Shown here: positions 54,850 to 64,000 of the stretch, in pieces
Position numbering within the stretch: the first letter of the stretch is position 1
Layout: every line of letters begins with the position of its first letter
Assembly: GCA_928212115.1 (NCBI GenBank)
Contig: CAKMRJ010005523.1
Location: forward strand, 241,078,950-241,142,949
Reading direction: 5' to 3'
Length of the DNA stretch: 64,000 nucleotides
From: Lactuca virosa
Taxonomy: Eukaryota; Streptophyta; Magnoliopsida; Asterales; Asteraceae
The notes under the pieces: model-generated
The model's input: only the letters and a program-made list of their open reading frames with translations
Told to the model about the DNA's origin: nothing
Database searches by the model: none
Translations under genes and position numbers: made by a program

Positions 54850-54853
<4 letters not shown>

Positions 54854-54874
54854 ATTCTAAAAAAAGAATAGTTT

Positions 54875-55193
54875 TATTCACCTTTTGTCATGTGTCACCT
54901 TATTATGTGTCCTAATTAATGCATACCACTTGTCAACTCCATTTCAAATTTCAAATTTTAAATTTCTCATTCTAATTAGATTAAATTAATAACATTAGAA
55001 TAAAAATTAAAATAAAATTAATACAAATTATAAAATATAATTTCACATATTTATTTTAATCAATGATTAAAATTTATATAACTAAAAAAAATCTCTTAAT
55101 TAATAATTTATTTAAAATAATTAATTAAAAATTTTGAGTTTTTACTATAAAAATTTAATTATTTTTGTAACCATGGTTCCCACGGGTTATAAA

Positions 55194-55263
<70 letters not shown>

Positions 55264-55455
55264 CATGCATTATCCTATTATGTCTCCTAATTAATATCAT
55301 GTCATTTGTCAACCAATTGATTGTTCATTTTAAATTTCCTACTCTGATTATATCAAACTAATAACATTAGAATAAAAACTAAAATAAAATTAATACAAAT
55401 TATAATGTCATATATTTATTTAAATCAACGATTATAATTTTATATAACACTCTCT
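54875..55455. repeat. AT-rich segment present twice with a TA microsatellite between
   Basis: 54875-55085 and 55260-55450 share 'gtcatg..tta..cctattatgt.tcctaattaat' through 'aataacattagaataaaaa' and 'aaaattaatacaaattata'. Each copy follows an (AT)n run (54797-54849 and 55197-55260), so the duplicated unit probably includes the microsatellite. A (CT)n run follows at 55447-55463. Confidence 0.85.
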
Positions 55456-55469
55456 CTCTCTCTGTAGAT

Positions 55470-56027
55470 AGAGAGGAAAAAAAAAGAAAAAAAAATAAAG
55501 AGCTAAAAAGAGTTCATTTTCAAAGTTCTTTTGCAAAAATCCTTTTAAACAGTAACGTTTTAAAGATTTTTAAGAAAAGTGTAATACATTTACCAAAATA
55601 GCTATTATTTTTGCAAATGATATTATAGTTATTTTGGTAGTCAAAATACCAAAAGTAAACACTACCGATTTCATGAATAAAATGAAGGAGCAATTAATAG
55701 ATACAAACAGAACCTTCACACAGGGATATTACTTCATCCAAATCGTTCTGTCGTACATGGCATATGCACTTTTCGTATCTTCACAAGAGTAATGGTTTCT
55801 TTTGACAACATATGAATTGCACAGGACACGAAACACATTGAAATCTATATGCACAATGGCCACAAGATGTCAAATCAAAAGAAGCTAAAATAAATCTATG
55901 TATTCATGTCACTTTATAGTTTTAAATGTTCAACACAATTTCAACAAGCTTTTAAGCAAGCAATTTCCATCAATGAGAAGGTCGTATAAAAACCCGAATA
56001 AATGTTAGTTCTTTTATCATATATCTA
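55470..56027. other. Downstream flank / 3' UTR region of the ethylene receptor gene
   Basis: No ORF. The 3' UTR of the minus-strand gene must lie in its upper part; no unambiguous AATAAA on the minus strand was found. Confidence 0.5.
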
Positions 56028-58711
56028 CTAACTCGATAACCGTTCACCCGCCCGTTGCAAAACGGTTCTAAGTTCATTCTCCAAACCCCGTAACAAAACG
56101 GGCTTCCGGATCACTCCATTCATCCCCACTTGCAAACATCTCTCCCACACTTGTTCTTCTGCACTTGCAGTCAACGCAACAATTAACGGCCGATTACGGC
56201 TCCGAAACTTCCGGATCCTTGTCGCAACCTCGTACCCGTCCATTTCGGGCATATGAAGATCCAAGATTACGATATGGAACGGGGTCGTTGTGGGCCCCAG
56301 TGAACTTAAGCATTCGAATCCGGATGAGACCGTGGTGACGTGGCAACCGAGCTTTTCGAGGAGTTTTTTTGTTACCATACGGTTTACGCCATCATCGTCG
56401 GCTAAAATTACTTGAAGGCCCCTGAAGATTGAGTTTGACTTTGGTTGGTCAACGTAGTTTGTGAGGTCAAAGTGTGGGGGCCGTTTGAAGGCGTTTTGGA
56501 TTTGGAATTTGAGAACGAGTGTCGTGCTTTGTATGTTGCCTTTTGAGTTTGATGACATCCATATTTTTCCTTGCATCATCTGCAAATCGTTTCAAGAAAT
56601 TTTAATGAAAAGACCAAAATACCCTTAGTCAAACATTGTGCAAACTACTACATCTTTACCTTACTCTCACTACCAATATGCGCACTGTACTTTATTTTAT
56701 AACCCATAATTGTAACATATATTTGTTTACCAATAATAGCAACGTTACTTTATCTATTTATCAATAATTGTAAGTATATCGCTATTATGGGTAAGAGGTG
56801 TAAGTATGCTGTTATTTATGTTTAAAGAAATGTAAGTAGTACTAGTCACATTGGTAAAAGGATGAAGTACGTTGATATTTCTTGAAATTTGTACTTACGA
56901 TAAACGTAAAGTTACCTAATTGTATTTAACTTTAAATAGCATAAAAACCATAAAGAAAGAGGTATTCTAACCTGTACGAGTTTTTTACACATACTGAAGC
57001 TCAAGCTGTCCTTAACTCCCCCCGCGTTTTGCCTCTTAACTCCAGAATGCATACTCGGAATCGCTAATTCCGATTGGAAACCACCATCACCGGTTCCAAT
57101 TTCAAACTTCACATTCACAAAATCAACGGAACCTGATCTTCCCGTTCCCCAAACTTTATCATTCCGACCCTCATTCCCATTCTCTAAACTAACCCTAAAC
57201 ATCACCAACCTCCCTTCTTCACTAACATCCAACAAATGCCCAACCATATGTAATAAAACCTGAAAAGTCCTCATTTCATCACCCATAACCAAATTCGGAA
57301 TGGAACTCGGTACTTCCATGGAAAACCCAAATCCTTGATAAATACACAAACATTTCACGAGACAACAAGCTTCTTTAACCATGGAATGTAATTGAAACGG
57401 CCGTATTTCCAAAGGTAACCTACCCGTATCTTTAGCAGAAATCTCCATTACATCATTTATCAAAGTCGATAACACACTACTCGTTTTCGAAATCGTATCG
57501 ATTATATTCGTTTGATTTGTGTTTTTTTGATCATCTTGAAGAATAGATAAAAGACCCATGATGGAATGCATTGGTCTTCTCATTCCATGACTCATTACTT
57601 TTTGGAAAGAATTTCTTGCTTGACTTGCCATCATTGCGTTCTCTTTCGCGTGTTGTAATACGCGATTCTGTTCCACAAGTTGGTCCCGCATTGTTTGAGA
57701 TTCTTCTAGAACCGCCGCATGTGACAACGCAACCGCCACCTGGTCCGCCACGACTTCCACGATTGCCATCTCGTCGAAACTCCATTTCCGGTCGGAATCA
57801 GGAAGTACCAACACCAGAATTGCGTAACACGTGTCCACCAATTCCGGAGTTCCGCCTTTGAAATTGGAAACATGAAGCATCGGCATACGGATTGCCGCGA
57901 CCGGACCGGATTCAGCTATTCCGCCCCGACTTTGTACCGCAAGTTCCGAATCTACCCTCAACACTGTCACCCCTTTTTTACCCGTTATCTCTAAAACATC
58001 AGGGTCGTTTTTGGGAATTGAAGAGTGGTAACCGGAGGAGTTAGGTCTTAACTCATGGGTTAAGTTCATTTCGGTTTTTGCATCGTTTAACATCCATACA
58101 GCACAATTTTGAAGAACCAAAGTATTTGAAAGCTCGACTAAAGTGGTATATAGAATTGTATGTCGATCTAATGATTTTCTAATCTCGTGTGTAAGCATAC
58201 GAACATGCCACCCGGCTTCTTTTTGTTTTTTCATGATTCCGACTTCTTGATCGAGTTCCAATACGTTTTGTTTCAAGAAAAGTTCTCGGACTTTGAATTT
58301 GAGTAGTAATGGAATTAAGGTCAAAAGGGTAATTGCGGTGGCGCAGGAAACAAGGGCGGTTAATAATTTGGCGACTGTGAGTGCCATCATAAGCTGGAAT
58401 GTTTGATTCCCGTAATACCCCCAGCCGTTTATCAAATGGGTTAATCCACAGAGAACGATGAATGCTATGAATTGAACGAGTACCCATTTGAAAGGGACAT
58501 TTGAACAGCTGAGAAAGTAGAGTAATTCGAGTGGGATTGAAAAATACGCGATTGCAATCAAGAAATCGCTTACTCTTTGGCTTTCGATTATATGTGCATT
58601 CCATGATCCTTCATCGTCACAGTGACAGTGAGCGAATTCGTTCTCGTTAGCTAACGAAACTGTTAGAATCAAAGAAGCAATCAAGAATCGAATCACTAAA
58701 CTTTTCGACAT
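56028..58711 (-). CDS. EIN4: Ethylene receptor, EIN4-like (subfamily II), two coding exons
   Basis: Membrane receptor that binds ethylene in the ER and represses ethylene responses through CTR1 when empty. Exon 1 is 58711-56972, exon 2 56579-56028; the join is phase 0 and gives 763 residues, close to Arabidopsis EIN4. In order: hydrophobic N-terminus (about 5-21, the extra segment of subfamily II), CHCDDEG (29-35) with the disulfide cysteines, three hydrophobic ethylene-binding segments (about 50-68, 77-95, 108-135) with copper ligands Cys88 and His92 in LCGLTH, GAF domain (about 185-335), a kinase-like domain with His375 in SHGMRRPMH but without recognisable N and G boxes, and a receiver domain (about 634-755) with the DDD cluster at 641-643, phospho-acceptor Asp687 (VILDLHMPEMDG) and Lys in IRKPV. 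I prefer the Met at 58711 over the in-frame one at 58762 because it directly precedes the hydrophobic segment. Confidence 0.95.
56580..56971 (-). other. Intron of the EIN4-like gene
   Basis: 392 bp. Donor CAG/GTTAGA at 56972/56971, acceptor TTTGCAG/ATGATG at 56580/56579. It separates the histidine-kinase-like domain from the receiver part, between LVQ and MMQGK. Confidence 0.93.
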
Positions 58712-59460
58712 TTTGGAACCCAGAAATGGGGGAATGAAATCGTCTCGAAACCCTAAAATCACAAATCTTTAAGATCTAGCAAAAGAGGAAAGCCCCATTT
58801 CGAGTAGTCATGAAAGATTCAAAATTTTCAGAAACCCTAATCGTATACCCTGTTTCAATCGTGTGTAATACAGAAATCACAAATGGAAACTGTACATGGG
58901 CTACTGTAAGTTAAACTATTCCTCATGAAAAAACTTATGATCTCAAGAAACAAACCTTCAATTCGGATCAAATTAAGCAGCTTCAGATGCTTGTTGGGTT
59001 AGGTTTCCTTGAATCGTTGACCCCAAAACCCTTCAAGTTGAGCTTAAAGTAAGAACCCACCAACCAAAAGACAAAGACCCAATTAATAAACAAGAATACG
59101 CCTCATACAAGACGAAAATCGAGCTCTTTAAACCAAGAAACCTCCATTTATTCAATTAATCAATCGCCTCTAAACAATGAACACAAGAAAAAGAGACAAA
59201 CGGCAGCAATTTTCCTGTGATTCAACAGCTCTTTTTCAATTGTTATCTATACAGAAAATATATTATATTATATATTTACAGATCAAACTTTAATCGAGAT
59301 TCAAGTCTTTCTAATTGGGATGAAAAAAGGGATGGAATTTTTTATGAATTGAAGGGACAAACGAAAATAAACAAGAGTGAATTCTGATTTCTGGGACCTA
59401 CTTTTGATTACATGAAGGGAACCTAGACGGTATTACTGTGTTCGCCCATTGGATTAAGCG
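58712..59460 (-). promoter_or_regulatory. 5' UTR and promoter region of the EIN4-like gene
   Basis: No ORF on the gene strand beyond short ones. AT-rich TATATTATATTATATATT at about 59253-59275 is a possible core promoter region. The in-frame upstream ATG at 58762 would add 17 residues. A 5' UTR intron cannot be excluded. Confidence 0.4.
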
Positions 59461-59919
59461 GCCCAATTGTCAAGATTTATATTAGATGAATAAAAATATA
59501 AACATTCTTATATAACAGCTTCACTTTGCTAAAAATTTCGTATTCATTATCAAATAATTGTATATCATATAAACATTTTTTAATATCGTCATACAGTCTA
59601 AAAAATAAATTGTAAATCTATTTATGTCAAAAAAAAATTAATAATTCTAAACACCTCTGAAATTATTTCTAAATATGTTTATATCATTTAAAATATCGAC
59701 TTCACGAAAGAACAAGAACATTTAATATTGTTGGGTTAGAAGTATTTTTATATATAGTCATAAATATCTCCAAGAATATGCCGTATATGTTTTATTTTCC
59801 TTAGATAAGAAGAAATCGTGATAAAAGTATGATATGGATGGAAAGAAAATGATAAAATCAAATGAAATGGTAAGCTTCCAGTGAGTTTCAATTTGCTTAC
59901 AACATTTCTTTCATTGGTA
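59461..59919. other. AT-rich intergenic DNA
   Basis: Nothing recognised. Confidence 0.5.
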
Positions 59920-60990
59920 TCTACTCTAATAAATAAAAGATTTTTTTTGTCACTTGTCACACTCTTATTCAATTTGCCAAATATCATTTTGTGGTTATTT
60001 TGAATTATTTTTTTTTCACATGTTATTTTATGAGTTTTTCTATTTTACTAAATTCAACATAATATTTTAATATAATAATTGAAATAAATATAATAATAAA
60101 TGAATATCAATTTCATTAATCAACTTACATTTTAATTTCAAAATTCCCAAAATTAAAGTTCATTAGTTTTTTTTCTTTATTTATTTAAAATATTTGTTAA
60201 AATTTAAAATATAAAAAAACATTTTCATTACAATAATTCATTATTGTTCTTATTTTCTTATAAATTCAAAGCTCTCAAATATTTTAACATTTATATTTAA
60301 CATTTTTTTTTAAATTTACCCATTAGTACATAGGTCTCACAACTAATAAATAAATAAAGTAATAATAAACATAACTATCAATAACTATAAATATTAGGCC
60401 TGGCTTTCAATTTCTTTCTTTTAGCAACAATAATCTTTAATGCATGCCTTTTTTGACTTCATAATTTGTGAGTAAAGTGATTTGACCTACTTTGAAATAA
60501 TTTCCATTTCAACGACAAAAGGACATGTTAGTTTATGACTTGTTTTCTATCGTTATCCCAATCAAGAATCCAAAGAGGTCGAGCTATATTTTTGTGATTG
60601 ATTAAAGAACTTGTATTGCAAATTAATAAAAACTAATATTTTTATCTGTCGCGCTATGTGTCACTACGTTTTTTAAATTGAATTTTGACGATTATATTGA
60701 TAAAAGTTAGGTACTGTTGCATTTATTGGTAGATAAATATATACAATATCGATACGGCTGAAAAAACTGTCGATGGATTGGGTAAACACGAAAGTTTAGA
60801 AAGTCGAGGCTTAACATCTTAAAAATCATGATAAAAGTTTTCAATTTTGTAAAACATATCCACAAACCATAATATAATAAACCATTGTTTTCAAGACAAA
60901 TCCATAAAATCGGTGTATCAAACATCTCTCAAATTGTATATCAGGAGGAGGATGTGTACGATCACGCATTCGTCTTGCCTTGATCATCTG

Positions 60991-61046
60991 ATGTACCTGA
61001 AAGCATGAAACCAACAACTATAAGTCAAAGCTTAGTGAGTTCCCCC
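60991..61046 (-). promoter_or_regulatory. Acceptor-like LTR block
   Basis: Sense ACTCACTAAGCTTTGACTTA ... CTTTCAG/GTACATC. A second copy lies at 63294-63350. Confidence 0.55.
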
Positions 61047-61372
61047 AAAATACCCCACACAACAATACATATACAAGCATGCGCACTAGGTCCACAGTCA
61101 TCAGACTAGATTACCCTCGGGTCCAAAATTCATCAGAATGGATTACCCCCAACCCACAGTTATTGGACTGGATTGCCCTGACCCACAGTCATCGGACCGT
61201 AAGTTTGTTGGCTTACTAGATAAAGCAGTAAAGCCCCAACCCAACCACACTATGTCGACATATGCAACAAATAAACAATAACCAGTAAGTACAGGTAATC
61301 ATAAAGATCTACCAATCTAACATGTCACTACAACATAACAACATCCTATACATAAGGATACATAACACAACC

Positions 61373-61428
61373 TAGTGGGTTGGCATTGGTGCCTTCGACC
61401 CACGAGTACAATCAGGATAACTCACCTT
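61373..61428 (-). promoter_or_regulatory. Splice-donor-like site plus AAGGCACCAA hairpin
   Basis: Sense AAG/GTGAGT, then GTGGGT...ACCCAC stem around CGAAGGCACCAATGCCA. A second copy lies at 63675-63730. Confidence 0.6.
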
Positions 61429-61583
61429 GAAGTTTAGAAGATAGTTGAACTCATCACTGATCCAAATACCAGCTCTACGGGTCACCTATACAACAAAAAG
61501 GGACCAAACCTCAATTACAGCTCAAAATACTCCAATTGTCCTAAATTCAAACTTGGTCAAAGTCAACGGTCAACGGTCAAAAA

Positions 61584-62219
61584 GTATGATGATCAAGCAG
61601 AAAGAGAATGAGACTATCGAAATCTATTATGACTGTCTTAACGAGTTGATCTTCAAGTGCATTCGATATGGAGTCAATCGTTCTACTCTTGAGTACAATC
61701 TCACCTTCTTAATGGGACTTCGAAAGGAGTGGAGAAGCATTAGTATGATGATCAAGACACAACAGAGCTTTGATAACTATTCGCTGGGAGATCTCTATAA
61801 TGTTCTAAAAGCTCATGAAAGTGAGATCAACGAAATAGCTGAAGAAGGAAAAATAAATTTGGGAGGTCCTCTTGCATTGGTTTCGAAGGTGTTAGGAAAA
61901 GAGTCTGAAGTCGAATCTGCTGAGATTGATGGTTCTGTTTATGAGGGTTTTCTCATGAATTCAGAAGATGAAGTTGTGGTTTATTATTCGAACAACAACC
62001 TTAAGAAGTTCTTTAAGAAGTCATTCAATCCAATGTTCAAAGGAAACAGTGATTTCAAGGGAAACTTATCATCTAGGAAGAATGTTAGACACGAGTCGAA
62101 GGTTGAGAAGAAAGAGAGTAAGGTTACTGGTGAGAAGATGGAGAAGAAGTTAAAAGGAGACTCTGGTTTTGATTGCAACTACTGCAATGGTGCGAACCAT
62201 ATGGCAGTTGACAGTATGT
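61584..62219 (+). pseudogene. copia gag fragment
   Basis: Reads MMIKQKENETIEIYYDCLN and onward through LTFLMGLRKEWRSISMM, QQSFDNYSLGDLYNVLKAHE and NLGGPLALVSK, then a basic region and the beginning of a zinc knuckle (CNYCNGANHM). This is the C-terminal half of a copia Gag without start or pol. It is open for its whole length, but it is bounded by the composite repeat, so it is a captured or truncated piece. Confidence 0.8.
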
Positions 62220-62226
62220 TAAGGAA

Positions 62227-64000
62227 TCTACTCTAATAAATAAAGGTTTTTTTGTCACTTGTCACACTCTTATTCAATTTGCCAAATGTCATTTTGTGGT
62301 TATTTTGAATTATTTTTTTTTCACATGTCATTTTATGAGTTTTTCTATTTTACTAAATTCCACATAATATTTTAATGTAATAATTGAAATAAATATAGTA
62401 ATAAATGAATATCAATTTCATTAATCAACTTACATTTTAATTTCAAAATTCCCAAAATTAAAGTTCATTAGTTTTTTTTCTTTATTTATTTAAAATATTT
62501 GTTAAAATTTAAAATATAAAAAAACATTTTCATTACAATAATTCATTATTGTTCTTATTTTCTTATAAATTCAAAGCTCTCAAATATTTTGACATTTATA
62601 TTTAACATTTTTTTTTAAATTTACCCATTAGTACATAGGTCTCACAACTAATAAATAAATAAAGTAATAATAAACATAACTATCAATAAATATAAATATT
62701 AGGCCTCGCTTTCAATTTCTTTCTTTAGCAACAATAATCTTTAATGCATGCCTTTTTTGACTTCATAATTTGTGAGTAAAGTGATTTGACCTACTTTGAA
62801 ATAATTTCCATTTCAACGACAAAAGGACATGTTAGTTTATGACTTGTTTTCTATCGTTATCCCTATGAAGAATCCAAAGAGGTCGAGCTATATTTTTGTG
62901 ATTGATTAAAGAACTTGTATTGCAAATTAATAAAAACTAATATTTTATCTGTCGCGCTATGTGTCACTACGTTTTTTAAATTGAATTTTGACGATTATAT
63001 TGATAAAAGTTAGGTACTGTTGCATTTATTGGTAGATAAATATATACAATATCGATACGGCTGAAAAAACTGTCGATGGATTGGGTAAACACGAAAGTTT
63101 AGAAAGTCGAGGCTTAACATCTCAAAAATCATGATAAAAGTTTTCAATTTTGTAAAACATATCCACAAACCATAATATAATAAACCATTGTTTTCAAGAC
63201 AAATCCATAAAATCGGTGTATCAAACATCTCTCAAATCGTATATCAGGAGGAGGATGTGTACGATCACGCATTCGTCTTGCCTTGATCATCTGATGTACC
63301 TGAAAGCATGAAACCAACAACTATAAGTCAAAGCTTAGTGAGTTCCCCCAAAATACCCCACACAACAATACATATACAAGCATGCGCACTAGGTCCACAG
63401 TCATCAGACTAGATTACCCTCGGGTCCGAAATTCATCAGAATGGATTACCCCAACCCACAGTTATTGGACTGGATTGCCCTGACCCACAGTCATCGGACC
63501 GTAAGTTTGTTGGCTTACTAGATAAAGCAGTAAAGCCCCAACCCAACCACACTATGTCGACATATGCAACAGATAAACAATAACAAGTAAGTACAGGTAA
63601 TCATAAAGATCTACCAATCTAACATGTCACTACAACATAACAACATCCTATACATAAGGATACATAACACAACCTAGTGGGTTGGCATTGGTGCCTTCGA
63701 CCCACGAGTACAATCAGGATAACTCACCTTGAAGTTTAGAAGATAATTGAACTCATCACTGATCCAAATACCAGCTCTACGGGTCACCTATACAACAAAA
63801 AGGGACCAAACCTCAATTACAGCTCAAAATACTCCAATTGTCCTAAATTCAAACTTGGTCAAAGTCAACGGTCAACGGTCAAAAAGTATGATGATCAAGC
63901 AGAAAGAGAATGAGACTATCGAACTCTATTATGATTGTCTTAATGAGTTGATCTTCAAGTGCATTCAATATGGAGTCAATCGTTCTACTCTTGAGTACAA
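62227..64000. repeat. 2.3-kb composite repeat, copy 2 (runs off the window)
   Basis: Matches 59920 onward base for base apart from scattered substitutions and small indels. Includes the LTR fragment (about 63255-63875) with donor-like (63675-63730) and acceptor-like (63294-63350) blocks, and the start of the copia gag fragment (63886-64000). Confidence 0.93.

Larger units (their letters stand above)
60950..61570 (-). repeat. Ty3/gypsy LTR fragment
   Basis: Same family as 21351-21793/36874-38332: acceptor-like block (60991-61046), repeated ccacagtcatcggactggattaccc phrases, donor-like block (61373-61428). Confidence 0.78.
59920..62226. repeat. 2.3-kb composite repeat, copy 1 of a head-to-tail duplication
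   Basis: Begins TCTACTCTAATAAATAAA. Made of an AT-rich segment (59920-60940), a gypsy LTR fragment on the minus strand (60950-61570) and a copia gag fragment (61584-62219). The whole is repeated from 62227 with very few differences (offset about 2.3 kb). Confidence 0.93.

Noticed and set aside
55134..55361. 75-residue ORF with Tyr-Ile repeat
   Set aside because: Translation of a TA microsatellite.
58179..58604. 141-residue minus-strand ORF
   Set aside because: Shadow frame of the ethylene receptor exon 1.
60707..60925. 72-residue minus-strand ORF, repeated at 63010-63228
   Set aside because: Identical because the DNA is duplicated; no start context, no domain, AT-driven composition.

Overview
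This window is a plant nuclear (eudicot) genome segment: one intact single-copy gene in a sea of nested LTR retrotransposons. The retroelement repertoire (sirevirus-like copia, long-LTR Ty3/gypsy, Tat-type gypsy with an antisense ORF) and repeat style are what I would expect of Asteraceae, most likely lettuce or a relative; the taxon is inference. There are no bacterial operons, tRNAs, rRNAs or CRISPR arrays.

Layout. (1) 49-12457: a complete but decayed Ty1/copia element of sirevirus type, with 358-bp LTRs, a 5-bp target duplication (caagc), gag, pol, a long structured spacer and a 2.8-kb envelope-position ORF. (2) 12458-15675: unassigned DNA, then the decayed 3' end of a plus-strand gypsy element. 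(3) 15676-16768: its LTR, broken by a chimeric junction to (4), a minus-strand gypsy (16769-38332) with gag, PR, RT, RNase H and truncated IN. Its LTR was split by (5), a plus-strand, gag-only gypsy at 21794-36868 with LTRs of 2.7-2.8 kb (TSD atcga), which itself carries (6), a rearranged minus-strand gypsy at 27861-33439 (TSD cgagc). (7) 38333-41847: truncated plus-strand gypsy 3' end with LTR. (8) 41848-51569: 3' end and LTR of a copia element, split by a minus-strand gypsy solo LTR (42626-51068, TSD gtagg), which is split by a Tat-type element (44067-50413, TSD ccttc) that lost RT, RNase H and most of IN but keeps gag, protease and an antisense ORF. (9) 51570-53812: gypsy leader and gag fragment, then a minus-strand copia LTR. 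(10) 53813-55680: unassigned DNA, GA and TA microsatellites and a repeated AT-rich segment. (11) 56028-58711, minus strand: an intact ethylene receptor gene of the EIN4/ETR2 (subfamily II) type, two coding exons. (12) 59920-64000: a 2.3-kb composite repeat duplicated head to tail, running off the window.

The strongest unexplained signal is a shared architecture in the Ty3/gypsy elements, visible in copies on both strands. In sense order: paired short palindromes upstream of a TATA/AAACACC core; the same family-specific palindrome word again downstream in the transcribed LTR; a splice-donor-like AG/GTGAGT followed by a hairpin presenting AAGGCACCAA; long foldback hairpins with the loop word CCTTGTTTGGTTGTGG; a CTCACTAAGC...TTTCAG/GTAC acceptor-like block; the LTR end and PBS; and a GGGCCC-centred palindrome inside an outer stem about 120-150 nt before gag. 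Base changes that keep pairing support several of these as RNA structures. Together they suggest an LTR-embedded, spliced and highly structured leader, possibly with a genome-dimerisation signal. This is a hypothesis from sequence alone.
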